Shown: positions 36,481 to 49,979 of the stretch, in pieces
How positions within the stretch are numbered: the first letter of the stretch is position 1
How the letters are laid out: each line of letters begins with the position of its first letter
Assembly (NCBI RefSeq): GCF_031755915.1
Contig: NC_083382.1
Location: forward strand, 5,828,001-5,892,000
Direction: 5' to 3'
Source of the DNA: Ziziphus jujuba
Taxonomy: Eukaryota; Streptophyta; Magnoliopsida; Rosales; Rhamnaceae
Length of the DNA: 64,000 nucleotides
Program-made: the position numbers and the translations under genes
The notes under the pieces: model-generated
Told to the model about the DNA's origin: nothing
Seen by the model: only the letters and a program-made list of their open reading frames with translations
Database searches by the model: none

Positions 36481-37090
36481 ATGGTCCTTCAGTTGAATGG
36501 TGTTGTTGGTTGGTAGTGCGGTCAAGAGGTACGGCGGCCGAGCATGATCGGCTGCTGTGACCAATTTATTTGCATCCCCTGCATCTATATTGAAGATGCT
36601 CCTCTCCTTGAGATTGAATCCTCTTCTTTCTTGGTCTTCCTGACTGTTTTCCAATCTTAGGTGGAAGTACAAGCTGGTTTATGACATCATCTCGAGCATG
36701 CCACTGACATTTATCTCCAAGTGGATATATGGTTTCCGAATATGCGTCACAGAGTGGGTCAACTTAGTAATGCACCGAGCAAAGGATATATGGAGAAATA
36801 TGTCGATGCATACATACTTCAATTGCATGGACACAAGGAAATCCATCAATGTCGAATTTCTTGCATGAGCATGTCTTATTTTCTAAGTTGACTACTCCAA
36901 CGAACATGCCATAGCCAACAATTTGAAACTCGTATAAGTTCAATGGAATAACACGAAAGCCTCTGTCATTATTTGAGCGCTCTTGCATGATATTTTCTAA
37001 CCAATTAGTAACAAGAGTTTGCATTGCAGCTGCATTATTTCGACGTTCATACCCCTTGTTGATGAATTCTTCAATCATGTCTGCAAACAA
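36481..37090 (-). pseudogene. MURA (MULE) transposase, C-terminal exon
   Basis: An intron acceptor near 37085 (TTTGTTTGCAG on the minus strand) opens the exon. It reads MIEEFINKGYERRNNAAAMQ, then a SWIM zinc finger (CSCKKFDIDGFPCVHAIEVC), then IYPLGDKCQWHARDDV, LVLPPKIGKQSGRPRKKR and a CCHC knuckle (CRGCK..GHSSRSC), the usual order at the end of MuDR transposases. In-frame stops: TAA just after SVHY (near 36762) and TAA inside the knuckle (GAA to TAA). It ends at a stop near 36481. The catalytic D-D-E part should lie above 37091 but is not found, so only the tail remains. It converges with the C48 gene at 30489-34066. Confidence 0.87.
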
Positions 37091-37454
37091 AACAGCTCAA
37101 AAACATTACAAACTCTAGTATTGCCCTTCCTCCTCATGATAATTATAGCAGACCATGCCTTTTAACGCAAGGAAAAAAAACTGCTAAATTATAACAAAAC
37201 CAATATAATATCAACCAATATAATATTAAACACAGTAATCACATAATAAAAGCATTAAAAGTTAACTAAAGACTATAACTGTGGATATTTAGATATCATA
37301 AAACATCAACAGCAAGTAGACTTCTCATATAAAACATTTAATATGTCCCCAAGAAGATAATAATCATCAAATGCGGCTCCTACCATGGACCTACCAATAA
37401 TCCAAACCACAACAGTTGTGGTCCTTGTGGTCCTTAAAATTTTGAATAGAAACC
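37091..37454. other. Intron-like DNA upstream of the MURA exon
   Basis: AT-rich, no coding segment. The solo LTR interrupts it at 37460. Confidence 0.5.
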
Positions 37455-37459
37455 TAAAG

Positions 37460-40400
37460 TGTCAGGACCCGTCCAAAGTTCCCCACCGGAACCCTAGACA
37501 AGCCCTAATCCCAGGGAAACCCTACCGGACCCTTCTGTGGAAGATCCGGCAGAACCTCCCCTAAGGGATGGACTTACCACAAAATTTCCTGCACTGAAAA
37601 CACACTTCTATAATTGTCCCCTTATTCCTCCCACAGTACTACAAACTGGTTCCACAAATTTTCAGCACCCAAAATAAAAATACAGTAATCCAGTGCAATA
37701 CAAATACATAAGTGTCCCATACAGTATACAGTGCTTTATGAAGTACTACAAAATACAGAATACAGCAAAAGTGAAAGAAATATTACAACTGCAGTAAAAG
37801 AAGAACAAGGTACTGCACGAACAAATACAGCGAGGAAGATCGAGTCCGCTCCGAGTGAACACCGACAACCTGGTACCTAGAGGAACGGAATTTAAGAGTG
37901 TGAGATGCTAATCATCTCAGTGAGCGACCCTACTACTCTACACTATAATACCACGGTAATAGGTATATAAATAATAATTATTTGGAAATAATATTTTCTC
38001 TCAAAACCCTTACCATTCTCTCAGTTGGAAAGGTTCCCCTTTTAAAACATTTTCACAAAACCCTTTTATTCATATTCCCAGAAAACCAAGACATCAAATA
38101 AATATCCGAACAGTAATAATTAATTTTAATTCCAATACAGCTTTAAAACATTTTATTTTATTTTATTTATTTATTTTTTTTTTAAAACACAGTTACAAAA
38201 ATCAGTTGATGCACCCACTATATACCAGTGGCGCCAACGGTACCCAGCGTCCCAAGGTACCGCCAGACAGGAGGTTATAGAAAGAAACCGGCATACGGTC
38301 GCGTGGCGTCCCACTGCGCCGCTGCTAACCTGGTGTCCCGGCCAAAGGGGGGGGTGGCCACCCTCTCGGATGGCATCCACAGGACACCCTCATAATATCA
38401 CCTGCGCGCTACTCACACCCACCTGCGCGCTAATCATATCCGTGTGCACAATATCCATATCACATAATCAAAACACCAGTACGTGCGCGGTGCATCTAAA
38501 AATCATAAAATCCACAATTTAAATTATAAAACAAATTTCACATTTTTCACAAACATAGCGGGCATAATCCATCCGCTTGAACCGGGAAATTCTCCACAAT
38601 TTCCTTATAATTAATACCATAAATCCCATGATTTTCAAATCCACCAACTCCCAAATCCATCAATTCAAATATCCACATTTTTTCCAAGCATAAATAATTT
38701 CTCGAAATATCATAATCAAATCCCATAATATTTTATGGGCATATTTCATAAAAATTGAAATCACCAACATAACCAAATATTTTCCTTGAAATATTTGAAA
38801 ATCAAATCGTGCCCAATTTACCATTAAAACCACACCAATTTCAAAATCCTCAAAACCATAAAATAATTCCACATGGCATAAATTGGTGAAATGCACATTT
38901 TCTTAAATCCGATAAATTCACAATAATTTCCACAATAAATCAAATAAATATTTGGCACATAAAAATTAAATTCCAAATATAATATATTCACCAATTAAAT
39001 TTCCCAAAATTAAATTGAAGGTGGGTCACTCACCTTGTGCACGTATCTCAATCAAGATCCTCCGCAGGATCGACTCCGCTACTCGCACGTGCACCTAAAA
39101 CATCCACAGTACCAAAACCACAAATATTAATATTTTATTCGGGTAATCCCCAAATGGGTACCCGGGGAGCGAACACCAAACGATAACTAAAATTTACGAA
39201 TTATATACCGAATCGAAGCTCGAGTGATGCTAATCACAGATCCGGTCTTAATTTCCGATGATCGTACCCGACGGGGTCTGAATTTTATCGGGAAGCTTTT
39301 CGGGTTTCGGCTCCGCAATTCTCCCAAACCGTCACAAATTGGCGGAAACGGAAGTCGGATTTGGGTTCAGGAGGTCGAACACTGCGGACTGGAGCTGGCC
39401 GGAATTTCGGGTATTCGCCGGAACAGTATTTTCCGGCGGGCCGCCGCGGTCACCGGCAACTGTCGCCGGCGGCGCGTGCGTGCGGTGGCCGTTGGCTGTG
39501 AAATTTTGCAGACTTGTAGATCGTGAGGAGAGCAATCCAATGGGACCGGAGGTGAGCAAAACGGAGGTCGGACGGCGGAGAAATCACCGTTTGAAGATTT
39601 CCGACCCCTCGCCGGAAAACGCTCCGATCCTGGCGCATCGGTGGTCCGATGGCCGTGATTTTTGGTGGGTAGGCCGGACTTGAGGAGAGGATCAAGGCTG
39701 TCAGGCGCGTGTGGCCGGAAAATGGCCGGAACAGTGCCGACTCGCGGTGGCCGGCGGTGGAGGGGGAAAAATCGCCGCCAAACTTCGGACGTCCGATCCG
39801 GGCGCGTCCGGCGGCTGCTCGCCGTGAAATTTGGAGGTTTTGCCGGAAATGAGGTGGGCAATCTGGCTGGCCGGCGCGTGTACAGTAACTAGGCCGGAAA
39901 ACGTGAAAATGACCGGCGGCCGGCGGGTCCTCTCTCTCTTTTTCTCTCTCCTCTCTCTCTTTCTCTCTCTTCTCTCTCTTTCTCTCTCTTCCCCGAGTGT
40001 TTTAACAAATAAAACCCCTGCGTGACACTGTTCATGCCACATGGACCAATCAGAAGCTGACACGTGGCGTTACTGTGCACTTAAGTCAGATATATTAAAA
40101 TAATACGGTACCCGGCGAATTTCAAACGTCCGTAACTTTTTAACCACATGTCCGATTTAAGCGTGCCGCTAGTCTATGAACTCGTATCGACGAGTACTTT
40201 ACAACCATACAAGAGTCAACTCAAAATTACATCACAAGAAAAAGTCAACTCCCAGCACCTTCTGGACAATTTGCATTTCAACTTGTTTTGCCCATAACTT
40301 TCAAACCGTAGCTCCGTTTTCGACGTGCTACTAGTCTACGAACTCAGGGCGTCATGCACTTCGCCACGGTACCCTGGTCAATTTGAAATTCCTACCGAGT

Positions 40401-40478
40401 CAAAAAGTCAACTTTTGACCCCTTCGGTCAACGGTCAACGTGCACGGATTCCGGTGCGATTCGGGACGGGGTGTTACA
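37460..40478 (-). mobile_element. Solo LTR of about 3.0 kb (Ty3/gypsy type)
   Basis: It begins TGTCAGGACCCGTCC and ends GGACGGGGTGTTACA (on the minus strand TGTAACACCCCGTCCCG, the commoner start for this LTR type). Both flanks are TAAAG (37455-37459 and 40479-40483), a perfect 5 bp target duplication. No gag-pol coding, PBS, PPT or second LTR is visible inside, so a solo LTR is the simplest reading. The GC-rich part at about 39050-39990 gives many overlapping ORFs without any known domain. The block near 40120-40400, with GTAGCTCCGTTTTCGACGTG, resembles LTR sequence of Tekay-like elements as I remember it. The strand is inferred from this. Confidence 0.85.
39928..39992. repeat. CT-rich microsatellite inside the solo LTR
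   Basis: About 65 bp of TCTCTCT and TTTCTCTC runs. Confidence 0.9.
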
Positions 40479-40483
40479 TAAAG

Positions 40484-41269
40484 TGAAAGAGCTTCATGAT
40501 ATCATAATATGCTAACAACACAAATACAATTGAGTGAATAATCTTCCACCAATTCCTTTCACCCTAAGGAGAAAAAAGTTCATCCCACATAACAAATAGC
40601 AGGGAGGATTGAGCATTTCTTAAAAATTAACAATGTTTCAGAACATGTGACAAATAAATTGCTTAATTTTTAAAATCCTTAAAACTAGTTATTAAGTGCA
40701 CAGGAGAAAAAAGGTTCTTAGATAAAGGTGAAAATTCTGTGGTTCGGTAAAATAAAGTAGAAAGCTAAAGCATAGATATTAATTTGAACATTGTTATACA
40801 GATAATGAGGATCCATTAATAGTTCCAACCAAGTCAGAGATCAAAATGCCAACTCCCTGTGTGTAGAATGTACAAATATACAACAATGAAAGGAACTCAA
40901 TGTTGACCTTAATTTGAAGGTCAGCAAATATGAACTGAACAAGAAGAATATAGGTAATAATACTATTGCACTACTTTGACCAATATAGGAACCAAATGGA
41001 CCTCCAAAATTCAGAACATCTAAATTTTTTAGTCTGGCTAATGATGAAATGAGGAAAGCAACATCTAAATTTTGAAGTGCATGTAAATGTTGATATCTAT
41101 TTGTGCAATTTCAATTGGTTTACTTGTTTTTTCATATGAACACCTTATTTTACATTCATTGTGATTTTGCCTGTTTTCTAATATCTTTTCTTGGCTTTTT
41201 TCCCCTTAATGTGTGTGTATTTATCAATACAATAGATAATATAGTGGTGGCTAACTTCCAAAAAGCATA
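40484..41269. other. AT-rich, no gene recognised
   Basis: Continuation of the DNA interrupted by the solo LTR. No conserved coding block was seen on either strand. Confidence 0.5.
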
Positions 41270-43638
41270 ATTGATTCACAGCCACACCGAGGAACTCATA
41301 TAAAATGTCTTCCTTGCACAGCTCCCGTAGTTTTCTATTATTATCATACGTTAACCTACCATTGCATCTTTTAACATGAAGTGCAGAGGGAAATGATTCC
41401 ACAACATCATAACTGGAGTTTAAGTTAAATCAGTAAATGAAAGCCCCAATGGACTGTTTAAATCAATAAACATGTATGAGAAATGACTAAATTAGAAGGG
41501 GATAAATACAAAAAATATCAACAAAGAAAATGGAGAACAATATTTGTGAAGTATCTCTTTGACATAAGAATAATTTACTTGAATAAAAGATATTAAAGTA
41601 ATAATAATAATGTAAATAAAAATAGAAAGAAAAATGCATGCTGATACAAAAAAATAAAGGAAAAACAAAGTGCATTTACATTGGATATTAAGTGTTATGA
41701 AGCAATATGAATGCAAATACTTTAAATCGAAAACTCATTCATAGAACTCAAAGAAAGGCACTGAAAACAATATCGCTAAACAATTCACTTCGTAACCATG
41801 ATTAATGCTACAGAATAACACTACCTCAAGAAAACTTAACTCGTAGAGCCCAAATCCAACTAAAGCTACCTAAGGAACAGCTGAAAGTGGACTCAAAAAC
41901 TTGAAGAATAGATATAGAAAATCTAATTAACAACAACTTCAGAATTCCAATTGTTTGTAGGACAAAACTATTTTGGAGAAAACATTAAAAGGCATCAGTG
42001 CAAACACTCAACAGCCTTAACAAATATCTGACAATAGTTTTTGTAGTCGAGTTCTATTACTTCTCCAGTTCCCCTTTAGAATGAGAAGCCAAATTTCAAA
42101 GCTTCAACTTTTTAGCTTCAACTTTCCTCACTTCCATTTTCTCACTCCACTTCCCAAGTACAACATATATGTTAGACAAAATTACATATGTAGATATTGG
42201 CTTAGGATTTAAACTAAATATTTTCTTTGCTAGACAACATTATATAAGGTTAAGCACATTCAAACATAAGACTAGTTAACATTAAATAATTATCAACATA
42301 AATAATTTAAGCTTTAAGAAAACATATAGTTTTAACAAGAATGAAATAGTAAGTGGGATGCTTATTGTTTATTTTTATCATTTCTATGTTCACTACCATT
42401 ATTATGGTTCTTTTAGTCTTTGCTCACAATAAAAAAAAAAAAAAAAAACAAGGAAATGACCTAAAATGGGGTTTGCAACCAAAAAATGAAATAGGAATAA
42501 AAAATTGTAAAGTCTTGAGAAAATGTTCCACCAATAAGTGGTGGGTTTTGAATTTTTAATCAAAAAGGTGATAGGGAAGTGTACCATAAACGTTTATAGT
42601 GCCCTTGGGTGGTTCCTTATCAGATTTCTTCACCGTGGGATCAGCACAGACAACAACATAAATTTTCTTGTATAGTTCTTCAAGGTTATCTGCTTAATTC
42701 CTTCTTCTATGTACTCATTAAAGGATTTCACTCAACCTTCCTGTTAATGTCAAAGAACTTGTATGAATATATACCACAATGATGCATATGATATTTTGTG
42801 CAGTAGCCAATTATAGTAGCTCGTGTAGGAACCTCGGAAGACAACGTATTGAGGTTATTTTTAATCACATAAAGTGCAATGCACCCATAACTCATTGGAA
42901 GAAACTTAAATTATCAATCAACAAAAAGGATGAACATCTTGACTTTTAAAATTAATATTATCAGACAATAGAAAAGCATGATTAAGTAAAAAAGGAAAAA
43001 TAAAAATTTCTTCAACAACTCAACTAGAAAAATGTATTCTGATGTGTTACTTCAAGACATTGCATCAAGCATTCTACTTGGCAATCTTTGTCTTTGAAGG
43101 AACAAGAGCATGCCTAGAATAGGGCAAAGAAATGAAAAAAGGTAAAACTAAATATGTAGAAATATTCAATCAGAATGAGGACACAAATTAAGCAACTCAT
43201 ACATACCTAAATGCATAGATGCAATAGGTCCTCCATATCCAAATATGTCAAAAAAGGGCTGCAAAATCAAGATATACTTAAAAGATAAATTTCAACGAGT
43301 AAACACTAAGAAGACAGTGGACACAGGACATAACTTACAAACACATTGTACTTCGAATATGGAGGAAGAAATGCACGCTAATAAATAACCAAGAGAAACA
43401 GAAAATAAGATAAAGTACATGTACAAAATAAGAGGTAGATTTCTCTTTATATTAGAATGAAACATACATGCACAAGCTACAAAAGTTAGTGTCAGTTTTC
43501 ACCATATAAATAAGTGTATTCATAAGATAAAAGCAAAATAAAAAGATTTTGAAAACAAATTTTACCATAAGGTATGGAGGTTTTAACTGTATTGCCTGTC
43601 TTTTTGAAGACCTGTGAAGTGATGCGCCCATCTTTCCC
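41270..43638 (-). pseudogene. Exon islands of a possible GMI1/SMCHD1-type GHKL ATPase
   Basis: Small minus-strand islands with splice-like borders occur in order: 43638-43566 (GKDGRITSQVFKKTGNTVKT), 43258-43207 (PFFDIFGYGGPIASMHLG), from 43113 (HALVPSKTK in one frame), about 42900-42590 (NTLSSEVPTRATIIGY, then PPKGTINVYGTLPYH) and 41412-41270 (YDVVESFPSALHVKRCNGRL). The FGYGGPIASMHLG..ALV.SKTK combination recalls plant GMI1, a GHKL ATPase with an SMC-type hinge that works in DNA repair. I am matching from memory. The last two islands I cannot place in that family. At 43113 the frame that fits does not follow from the preceding exon phase, and a stop follows soon, so decay is likely. Alternative: an unrelated gene with short exons. 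Confidence 0.35.
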
Positions 43639-44738
43639 CTGTATAGAATATATGTAAATGACACCTTTTGAGGAACACAAAAACCTCACAGAACATGGAA
43701 ATCAGATTTAATAAATAACACTTATTATCATAATAAAAGTAATGAAAAATGTATTTTCTTGTAAGGCTGCTTAAGGTTTTAGTTCTTTCACAATTCTTCT
43801 TCTGTTTGACTAGTATATCCACTTTATAGGAAAAACAATTTCTTTAATTCATTATGCCTCTTTGAAGTACCAATAGCTTGTTCAAGAAATCACATCAAGA
43901 ATGAGCATTAAAAAGAAAATATAAAAAAGAGCACATAATGAATATGAAATTTGGCCAATTAAACACTAGAACAGAAGAAAATTAGCCACCAAATCTATAG
44001 GACCTTTTTATGAAACATATCCACTGACAAAGTCCAGGTCTGAAGGGCCAGCATAAATTAATTGGAAGTCTAGGTCCAAAGTGATAATGTAATGAAAACT
44101 AATGAAAAAAGACTTGGTTAACTTTTTAACATTTGATGAAAAAATTTGTTAGTGGGTCATTGTAAAGAATGACATGCTAAACTTCCAAAAGAAAAATCTT
44201 CACCTCTGCCGCACCAAAGCTTTCCATATAACCATTGGAAAAAAACATGTTCTACTTAACAGCTTAATGATAATGATGGAATTCTAAAACATAATACTAT
44301 CTCCTTATTCATGCATTCAAAGTATAAACCAGACCAGAATTTCTAAATCGAAAAAAGTCGAAAAGGGATGAAAGGAGAAAGGGCAATGCTTACCTACTGT
44401 GGTTGGTTTGTTATCTTCTCTAAGAACACGTATCGTGAGTGAGGATAGGTTCGAGGGAAGATTGCAAAAAGGGGTTGTGTTGACATGGCATAGTTTCCAA
44501 CGACCGTTTGCCCTACTAATAAGTTCTGTAGATAACCGAAGTCATGAAGATGAGAAAGAAAAGTCGCCGGGAGAGGGATGAAGTTGCTGGAAGAATTTAA
44601 GAGCTCCTATTGTAAAAGGGATATGGATCCTAGAGAAAGAGAGAGTGAGAGGGAAAAGAATCATGTGGAGAAGAAGGAACAGGAAATGGAATGGAGCAAA
44701 AGAAATATCAAATAAAATAACAAAAAAATAGATAAGAA

Positions 44739-44784
<46 letters not shown>

Positions 44785-46920
44785 GGGGGGAAGAGGAGGG
44801 AAATTAGATACGAAATGTGGTAGGTGGGATACTGGTAAGAGGAAGAAAAAAATTGTAAGTGATTTACAGGGGTAAAGATAGAGTTGGAATATTGAAAAAA
44901 ACATGGGTAGACAAAAAAGGTTTTAAAGAAAAAGAGTATTTTTCATTAAGTCCTTTAAAATAAAGGTATTGGGCCTAAAGACGGCTTCGCTATCACTATC
45001 ATTTTATCTATTTATTTATTAATAAATTAAATTGAAAATAATTTAACATCCAATTTTGAATTCAAAATTTAAAGATTTTTATCAATTATTATTATCATTT
45101 AGGCCGTTCATACAGATAATTATCCTTTTATTTAATTATGTTGAAATTGCACGCTAACATACCAAAAATTTGGACATACAGTTTCCACCAGAAAAAACCA
45201 AATTTGGACTTACTTGAAATCTGCAAGGAAAGATACGACTAATCATAATTTATCCTAGTAGAAACTATTTAATAGGAATTCTAATTATGCCCAGGAGATT
45301 ATTTACATTATATATATTCTTTTTTTTTTGGGTAAATACATTATATATATTCATTAGCACATATAAAAGGGTGACAAAATATTTCACAGAAGAGTGGCAG
45401 AATTTGGAAATGTGTAGATTTTTCTTTTATCATTCTTTAATTGCTTATTTAACGTTCGAAGTAGTTGATAACGTTCTTAAAATGCAGATTATGGTTTAGG
45501 TGGTGAATTAAATGACTTCAAAGGTAATAAGATACATTAATACTAATATAGCTCATAGGATTTGAAACCCAATATTCAAACCTGCGGATCTGTCGTTTTC
45601 TTTACCCAACTCTGGACAAATAGTTCCAATTATATGACACGGTGGTACTAGCTCAGCTGCTTTCTATGCTGCTTTCTATACAAATTAATTTACAACATGT
45701 GTAAAATATTTGTCATTATTATTATTATCTGCCACATCATATGACCGACTTATCTTTTCAATTTAATTTTTTTTTTCTTCGAAAGTAAATATTTTGGCTT
45801 TCACGGCGCGCCATGAACCTCTTCCCTTGTGCACAAATCGCCTAATCTCTTTGTGCAATAAAAATGACTATCATAATCGACACTCTAATCCATACATAAC
45901 CAAAAAAAAAAAAAAAAGCTCTGCAAAACTCTCTCTCATCTCATCAACTCTTTTTCCATCAAATGGCCATATAAATCCATTAGTTTTTTAATTATTTTAC
46001 TTTGATGATGAATTATTGTATTCAAAAGTTTACAATTCAATGATGCATTAAATGGTTCAATGGAATTATCTAAATCAACCCAAAATCATAAAAATACGAT
46101 AAGTTGCAATCGTTCGAAACAAATCAAGATTTAGGTACAGACTTAATCGAGATTTGGATATTTTTCAAACTGATCAAGATCAATAATAATTTTCTCAATC
46201 ATTTATGTTCAACTAAGATGTAAATCTAAATTTAAATATTTTTAATTCATTGTGTATCTTTGAATATTATGGATTTTTTTTAATAAAAAAAGTTAATTTG
46301 TGGAAGAATTTGATGAAAATAACAGTGATTTTAGAAAATATTTTTTAAAAAAAATATTATAATAGTGATTCTACTTGATGATATTTGTCGAAGAGTCCAG
46401 TGTTGTTGATGAACGAAGTTGGTTTATGGTTCCAGACTTTGGTAAAGATAGCAGAAGAGAATGGAATAATTATTGGGAGGTGTGGCTGTAAGCTTTTGTT
46501 CACTTCTCCGGAAACAGAGACACTACAGTCGAAGAAGAAGAAAAAGAAGAAGAAAGATCAATGGGGCAGCACAAAAACCAAAAAAAGGGTTTAAAATATT
46601 TACCTTTTCAGTAAATAAAAAAATTAAATTAGAAAAATAAACTTATCAGTGATAGTGACTTGTCAAGTTATTTTACCACCATGTTACACAAACTTTTTCC
46701 TCTTCATGTGGGTTTCTTCGGCTTTTGCGGTGAGGCAATTTAGACAGCCTTTTTTCATATTGGGCCCCTTGGAACCAACGTGTGGGTTTCTAACTCTCCG
46801 CGTGGGAAGGGACAGCGGTCTCCAACAAAAGGTTATCTCTTTACGACGAAACTCTATTTAAGTAGGGGGAAGGAAAAGAGCATGTGACTTATAGTGTGAT
46901 GACAGTATGGCCGGTATGAG
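43639..46920. other. No gene recognised; GA microsatellite at 44741-44782
   Basis: The GA/CT-rich stretch around 44580-44790 could be the leader of a minus-strand gene. A short ORF follows it (minus strand, ATG near 44490, with a TAG immediately before a GTAAGC). It could be the 5' end of the island gene above, but no family can be named. 44900-46900 is AT-rich. 46657-46695 (GACTTGTCAAGTTATTTT and CCACCATGTTACACAAA) recurs at 59812-59850. Confidence 0.5.
44741..44782. repeat. GA microsatellite
   Basis: About 21 GA units in an uninterrupted run. Confidence 0.97.
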
Positions 46921-46928
46921 GTATTAAT

Positions 46929-47604
46929 TATATCTGGCAATTCATGTTGGTGGGTTGTGTTCGTGTCAATCCATTTAATAATCGTGTCAAAAATGCCTAA
47001 CCCGAACACGACCCATTTATTAATCGTATCAGGTACCTAAAACACTAACCCGACCTGTTTATAAACAGGTCAACACGACACGACCCGTTTAACATGATTA
47101 TTTTAACGGGTCGTGTTGACCTATTAACCCGTTAACCTAAAATTGACCTATTAACCCGAAAACTAACCTATTAACCCGTTAACCCGAAAATTAACCTATT
47201 AACCCGAATTTTTTTTTTATTTTTATGTTTTTGTTTTATTAAAAATGTATTTTTTGTTTTTAAAAAATTAGTAATAGAAAATTATTTTTATAAAATTTTT
47301 AATTTATAATATTTTTTAGTTATTAAATATTATATTAGTGATAAAATATTAATTTAAAATTAAATTTAAATGGGTTGTAATAGGTATATAATCGTGTCGG
47401 GTTGAAACTGACACGTTTAATAAATGGGTCGTAACGGGTCAATTTCGAGTTAAACAGGTCAACCCGAAAATGACACGATTAATAATCGTGTTAAACGGGT
47501 TGACCCGATTATGACCCAAACTCATTTATAATAAACCCAAACTCATTTATTCCGTGTCGTTTTCGAGTCGTGTCGCCGTGTCATGATCCAAATTACTAGG
47601 TCTA
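46929..47604. mobile_element. Non-autonomous hAT-like element rich in AACCCGTT/GGGTCGTGTT words
   Basis: The 676 bp element is flanked by identical 8-mers GTATTAAT (46921-46928 and 47605-47612). The terminal repeats are degenerate: left TATATCTGGCAATTC, right (inverted) TAGACCTAGTAATTT, about 10 of 15 matching. The inside has many copies of ACCCGTTTAA, TTAACCCG and GGGTCGTGTTGACC in both directions around an AT-rich core, so each half can fold on the other. No transposase. hAT assignment is from the 8 bp duplication; TIR support is weak. Confidence 0.7.
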
Positions 47605-47612
47605 GTATTAAT

Positions 47613-48226
47613 AGGTTATTTGATGTATAATTTTATATTATTTTGCTATAAAATAGATAATATAAAATAGAAGATGATTTAAATATAATATTAGTCATTT
47701 TTATAATTTTAAATTTTTTTTAAAATAGTTGATTTTAGAGTTTGATAAAATTCTAAAGTTAAATATGAGTAAATAAAATAGATGATTTCCTAAAAAGTTT
47801 AGAATAAAATTTTTTATATCTAGTATGGTAATTAAATTGGAAACAATATCAATAAAAAGTTATAGATCTACCCGTGAAAATAAGATGTTATAGATGATAT
47901 TAAAGTCTATATCCGATCAGAATTGTATGCCAATGAAAATATTGGATCGAAAAGGGACGAATTGTGATGAAAAATGTGATCAGATGCAAAACACTAACAG
48001 ACTATCTATATTTAATTCCATATGTCTGATGTAGATCAAAAAAATAAAAAAATCGGCTTCTTTTCCTTGGATTTTTTAACCACGTTGAAATTTCATGGCT
48101 AAAAGATTAATAATCATCACATGGTAGTAACTTATCATATCCCTAGCTCCTGTAGGATGTCCAATTTATACATGTCTATCTTTAATTATCTTCCTATATG
48201 TATCAAATATTAACTAATCATTCATT

Positions 48227-48269
<43 letters not shown>

Positions 48270-49979
48270 CAAAATTCTAGCTATACTCTTTAAATATGAG
48301 CTTCTGCTTTTAGATGTTGCAATACAGTCTTTGAATTTTATTTTTTGTTTTGTCTTTTTCAGGAAGTAAAATAATATTTTTTTTTTCTAATTAAATGGGT
48401 TAATCAGAAAAACTAAAATAAATACAAAATAAACAGAAATAATTTTTAAAAAAATTATGTAGAAACCTTTAAAATATAGGAAAAAAATCACATAATATGA
48501 ATACAGAAAATTATCCACTATCAGTTAAATAATGATTCACAATAAATATTTATCAAACTAATAAGTTTTGATATCATGGTGTTGTATCTTAGAAATAGAA
48601 AACAATGTAGAAAAATGAATACATAAAAAATCTAATCGTAAGGAGGCTACACTTTTCTCTTTTCACTTTTCTTAAAAAATTTCAAAATTAAAGGTGCGCA
48701 TATGTGACCAATCCTATATGAATAATGACCTAGAAAATTTTGAGCAAAAATCCTAAGTGATTAAATTAAAGATAATACCAATAAAAAATGATACATTTGT
48801 TAATAGAAATGAGATGTTATAAATGTTACAAATGATGTTATCAGATCGAAAATGTATTAGCAAAAATGCTGAACTGAAAGGTGGATTGTGACATCAATAT
48901 GTGTAGATGCAAGATACTAACAAATTATCTTATGTCTAATTTTATATCATCTTAATGTAAATAGGTATGAATATGTTAGACATATATAACTCGATTGGTG
49001 AAATAGTATCCCTCTTCAAAATAATATTTTTTTTTTACCACCTCATAAAGAAAATATTTTGTTATGAATGAACAAGACATTGATGAATTGTCCATACATA
49101 AAATTATAATTATTGATACGGGTTTTTTCCACATAAAAAATGAATCTTTTGTTACAATAGAAGAGAAATGATGTGAATTATTTAAGAATTGAAGCCGATT
49201 TATTTTATTAAAAAAAATTAATGAATTTCTATGAAATGGTTTTACAAGATTTAAACAATTGTCTTGCAGAAAAATGATTTGAAAAGATGATTTAAATATA
49301 ATATCAAAAACTTTTTAAAATAGTTGATTTTAAAATTAAAAAAAATTTCAAAATTAAACCTATTCAGATAAAAACAATCTTAGAATAAATAATTTAATTA
49401 GACGAGTGAAAACATAGTGTTACACTTTCATTTTCGTCTGAGATAATCATTGAAAGAAGTTAGCTCGCTCAGTACATACAAGTCAGAATTGACAAATCTT
49501 GACATGAATAAAATATTTAAATATCCTGTTAAGTCAAAACGCAATCCAAGAGTACTACTTGTCACCCCTAATTCCAATGATTTCTATATTACTTAATTAT
49601 TTAATTAGCATTATAAAAAAAATAAAAAAATCTACTTCTTTTACGTGAATTTTTTTAGCCACGTAGAAATTTTGTGGCTAAAAGATTAATAATCATCACA
49701 TGGTGCATATATAATATTGTTTTTGGATAAAATACTTTCATATTTGAATTTTTATGAATTTACCACTTTACCACTAATATTTTTTAAAATTATCACGTTA
49801 CCATCTAATTTATTATTTTTTATCACTTTGATCTGATTTGTAACACAAAGTGTTAAAAGCAACCGAAGTGATAATTAACACCATCTTAAGTTATATATAA
49901 GTAATCTAGCTAGACAACGAGGACAACCCAATCGAAACAAGAACCTCTTCTTTTTCCAATCTACCATATTTTCAATTCA
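47613..49979. other. AT-rich DNA; repeat at 48456-48665; 5' flank of the GGPPS pseudogene
   Basis: AT microsatellite at about 48232-48265. 48456-48665 matches 20318-20545. From about 49690 the sequence matches 53330-53628, the promoter and leader of the intact GGPPS-like gene, including TTATATATAA at 49891-49900 as TATA equivalent. No other gene was seen. Confidence 0.65.

Noticed and set aside
39224..40080. Many overlapping ORFs on both strands
   Set aside because: They lie inside the GC-rich part of the solo LTR and are stop-poor by composition.
44542..44904. 120-residue ORF with Ser-Leu repeats
   Set aside because: It is a translation of the GA/CT microsatellite.
45287..45499. 70-residue plus-strand ORF
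   Set aside because: AT-rich, no similarity to any family I know, no exon signals.
46385..46594. 69-residue ORF ending in a Lys run
   Set aside because: The start looks gene-like but there are no splice or family signals, and the end is a GAA/AAG microsatellite.
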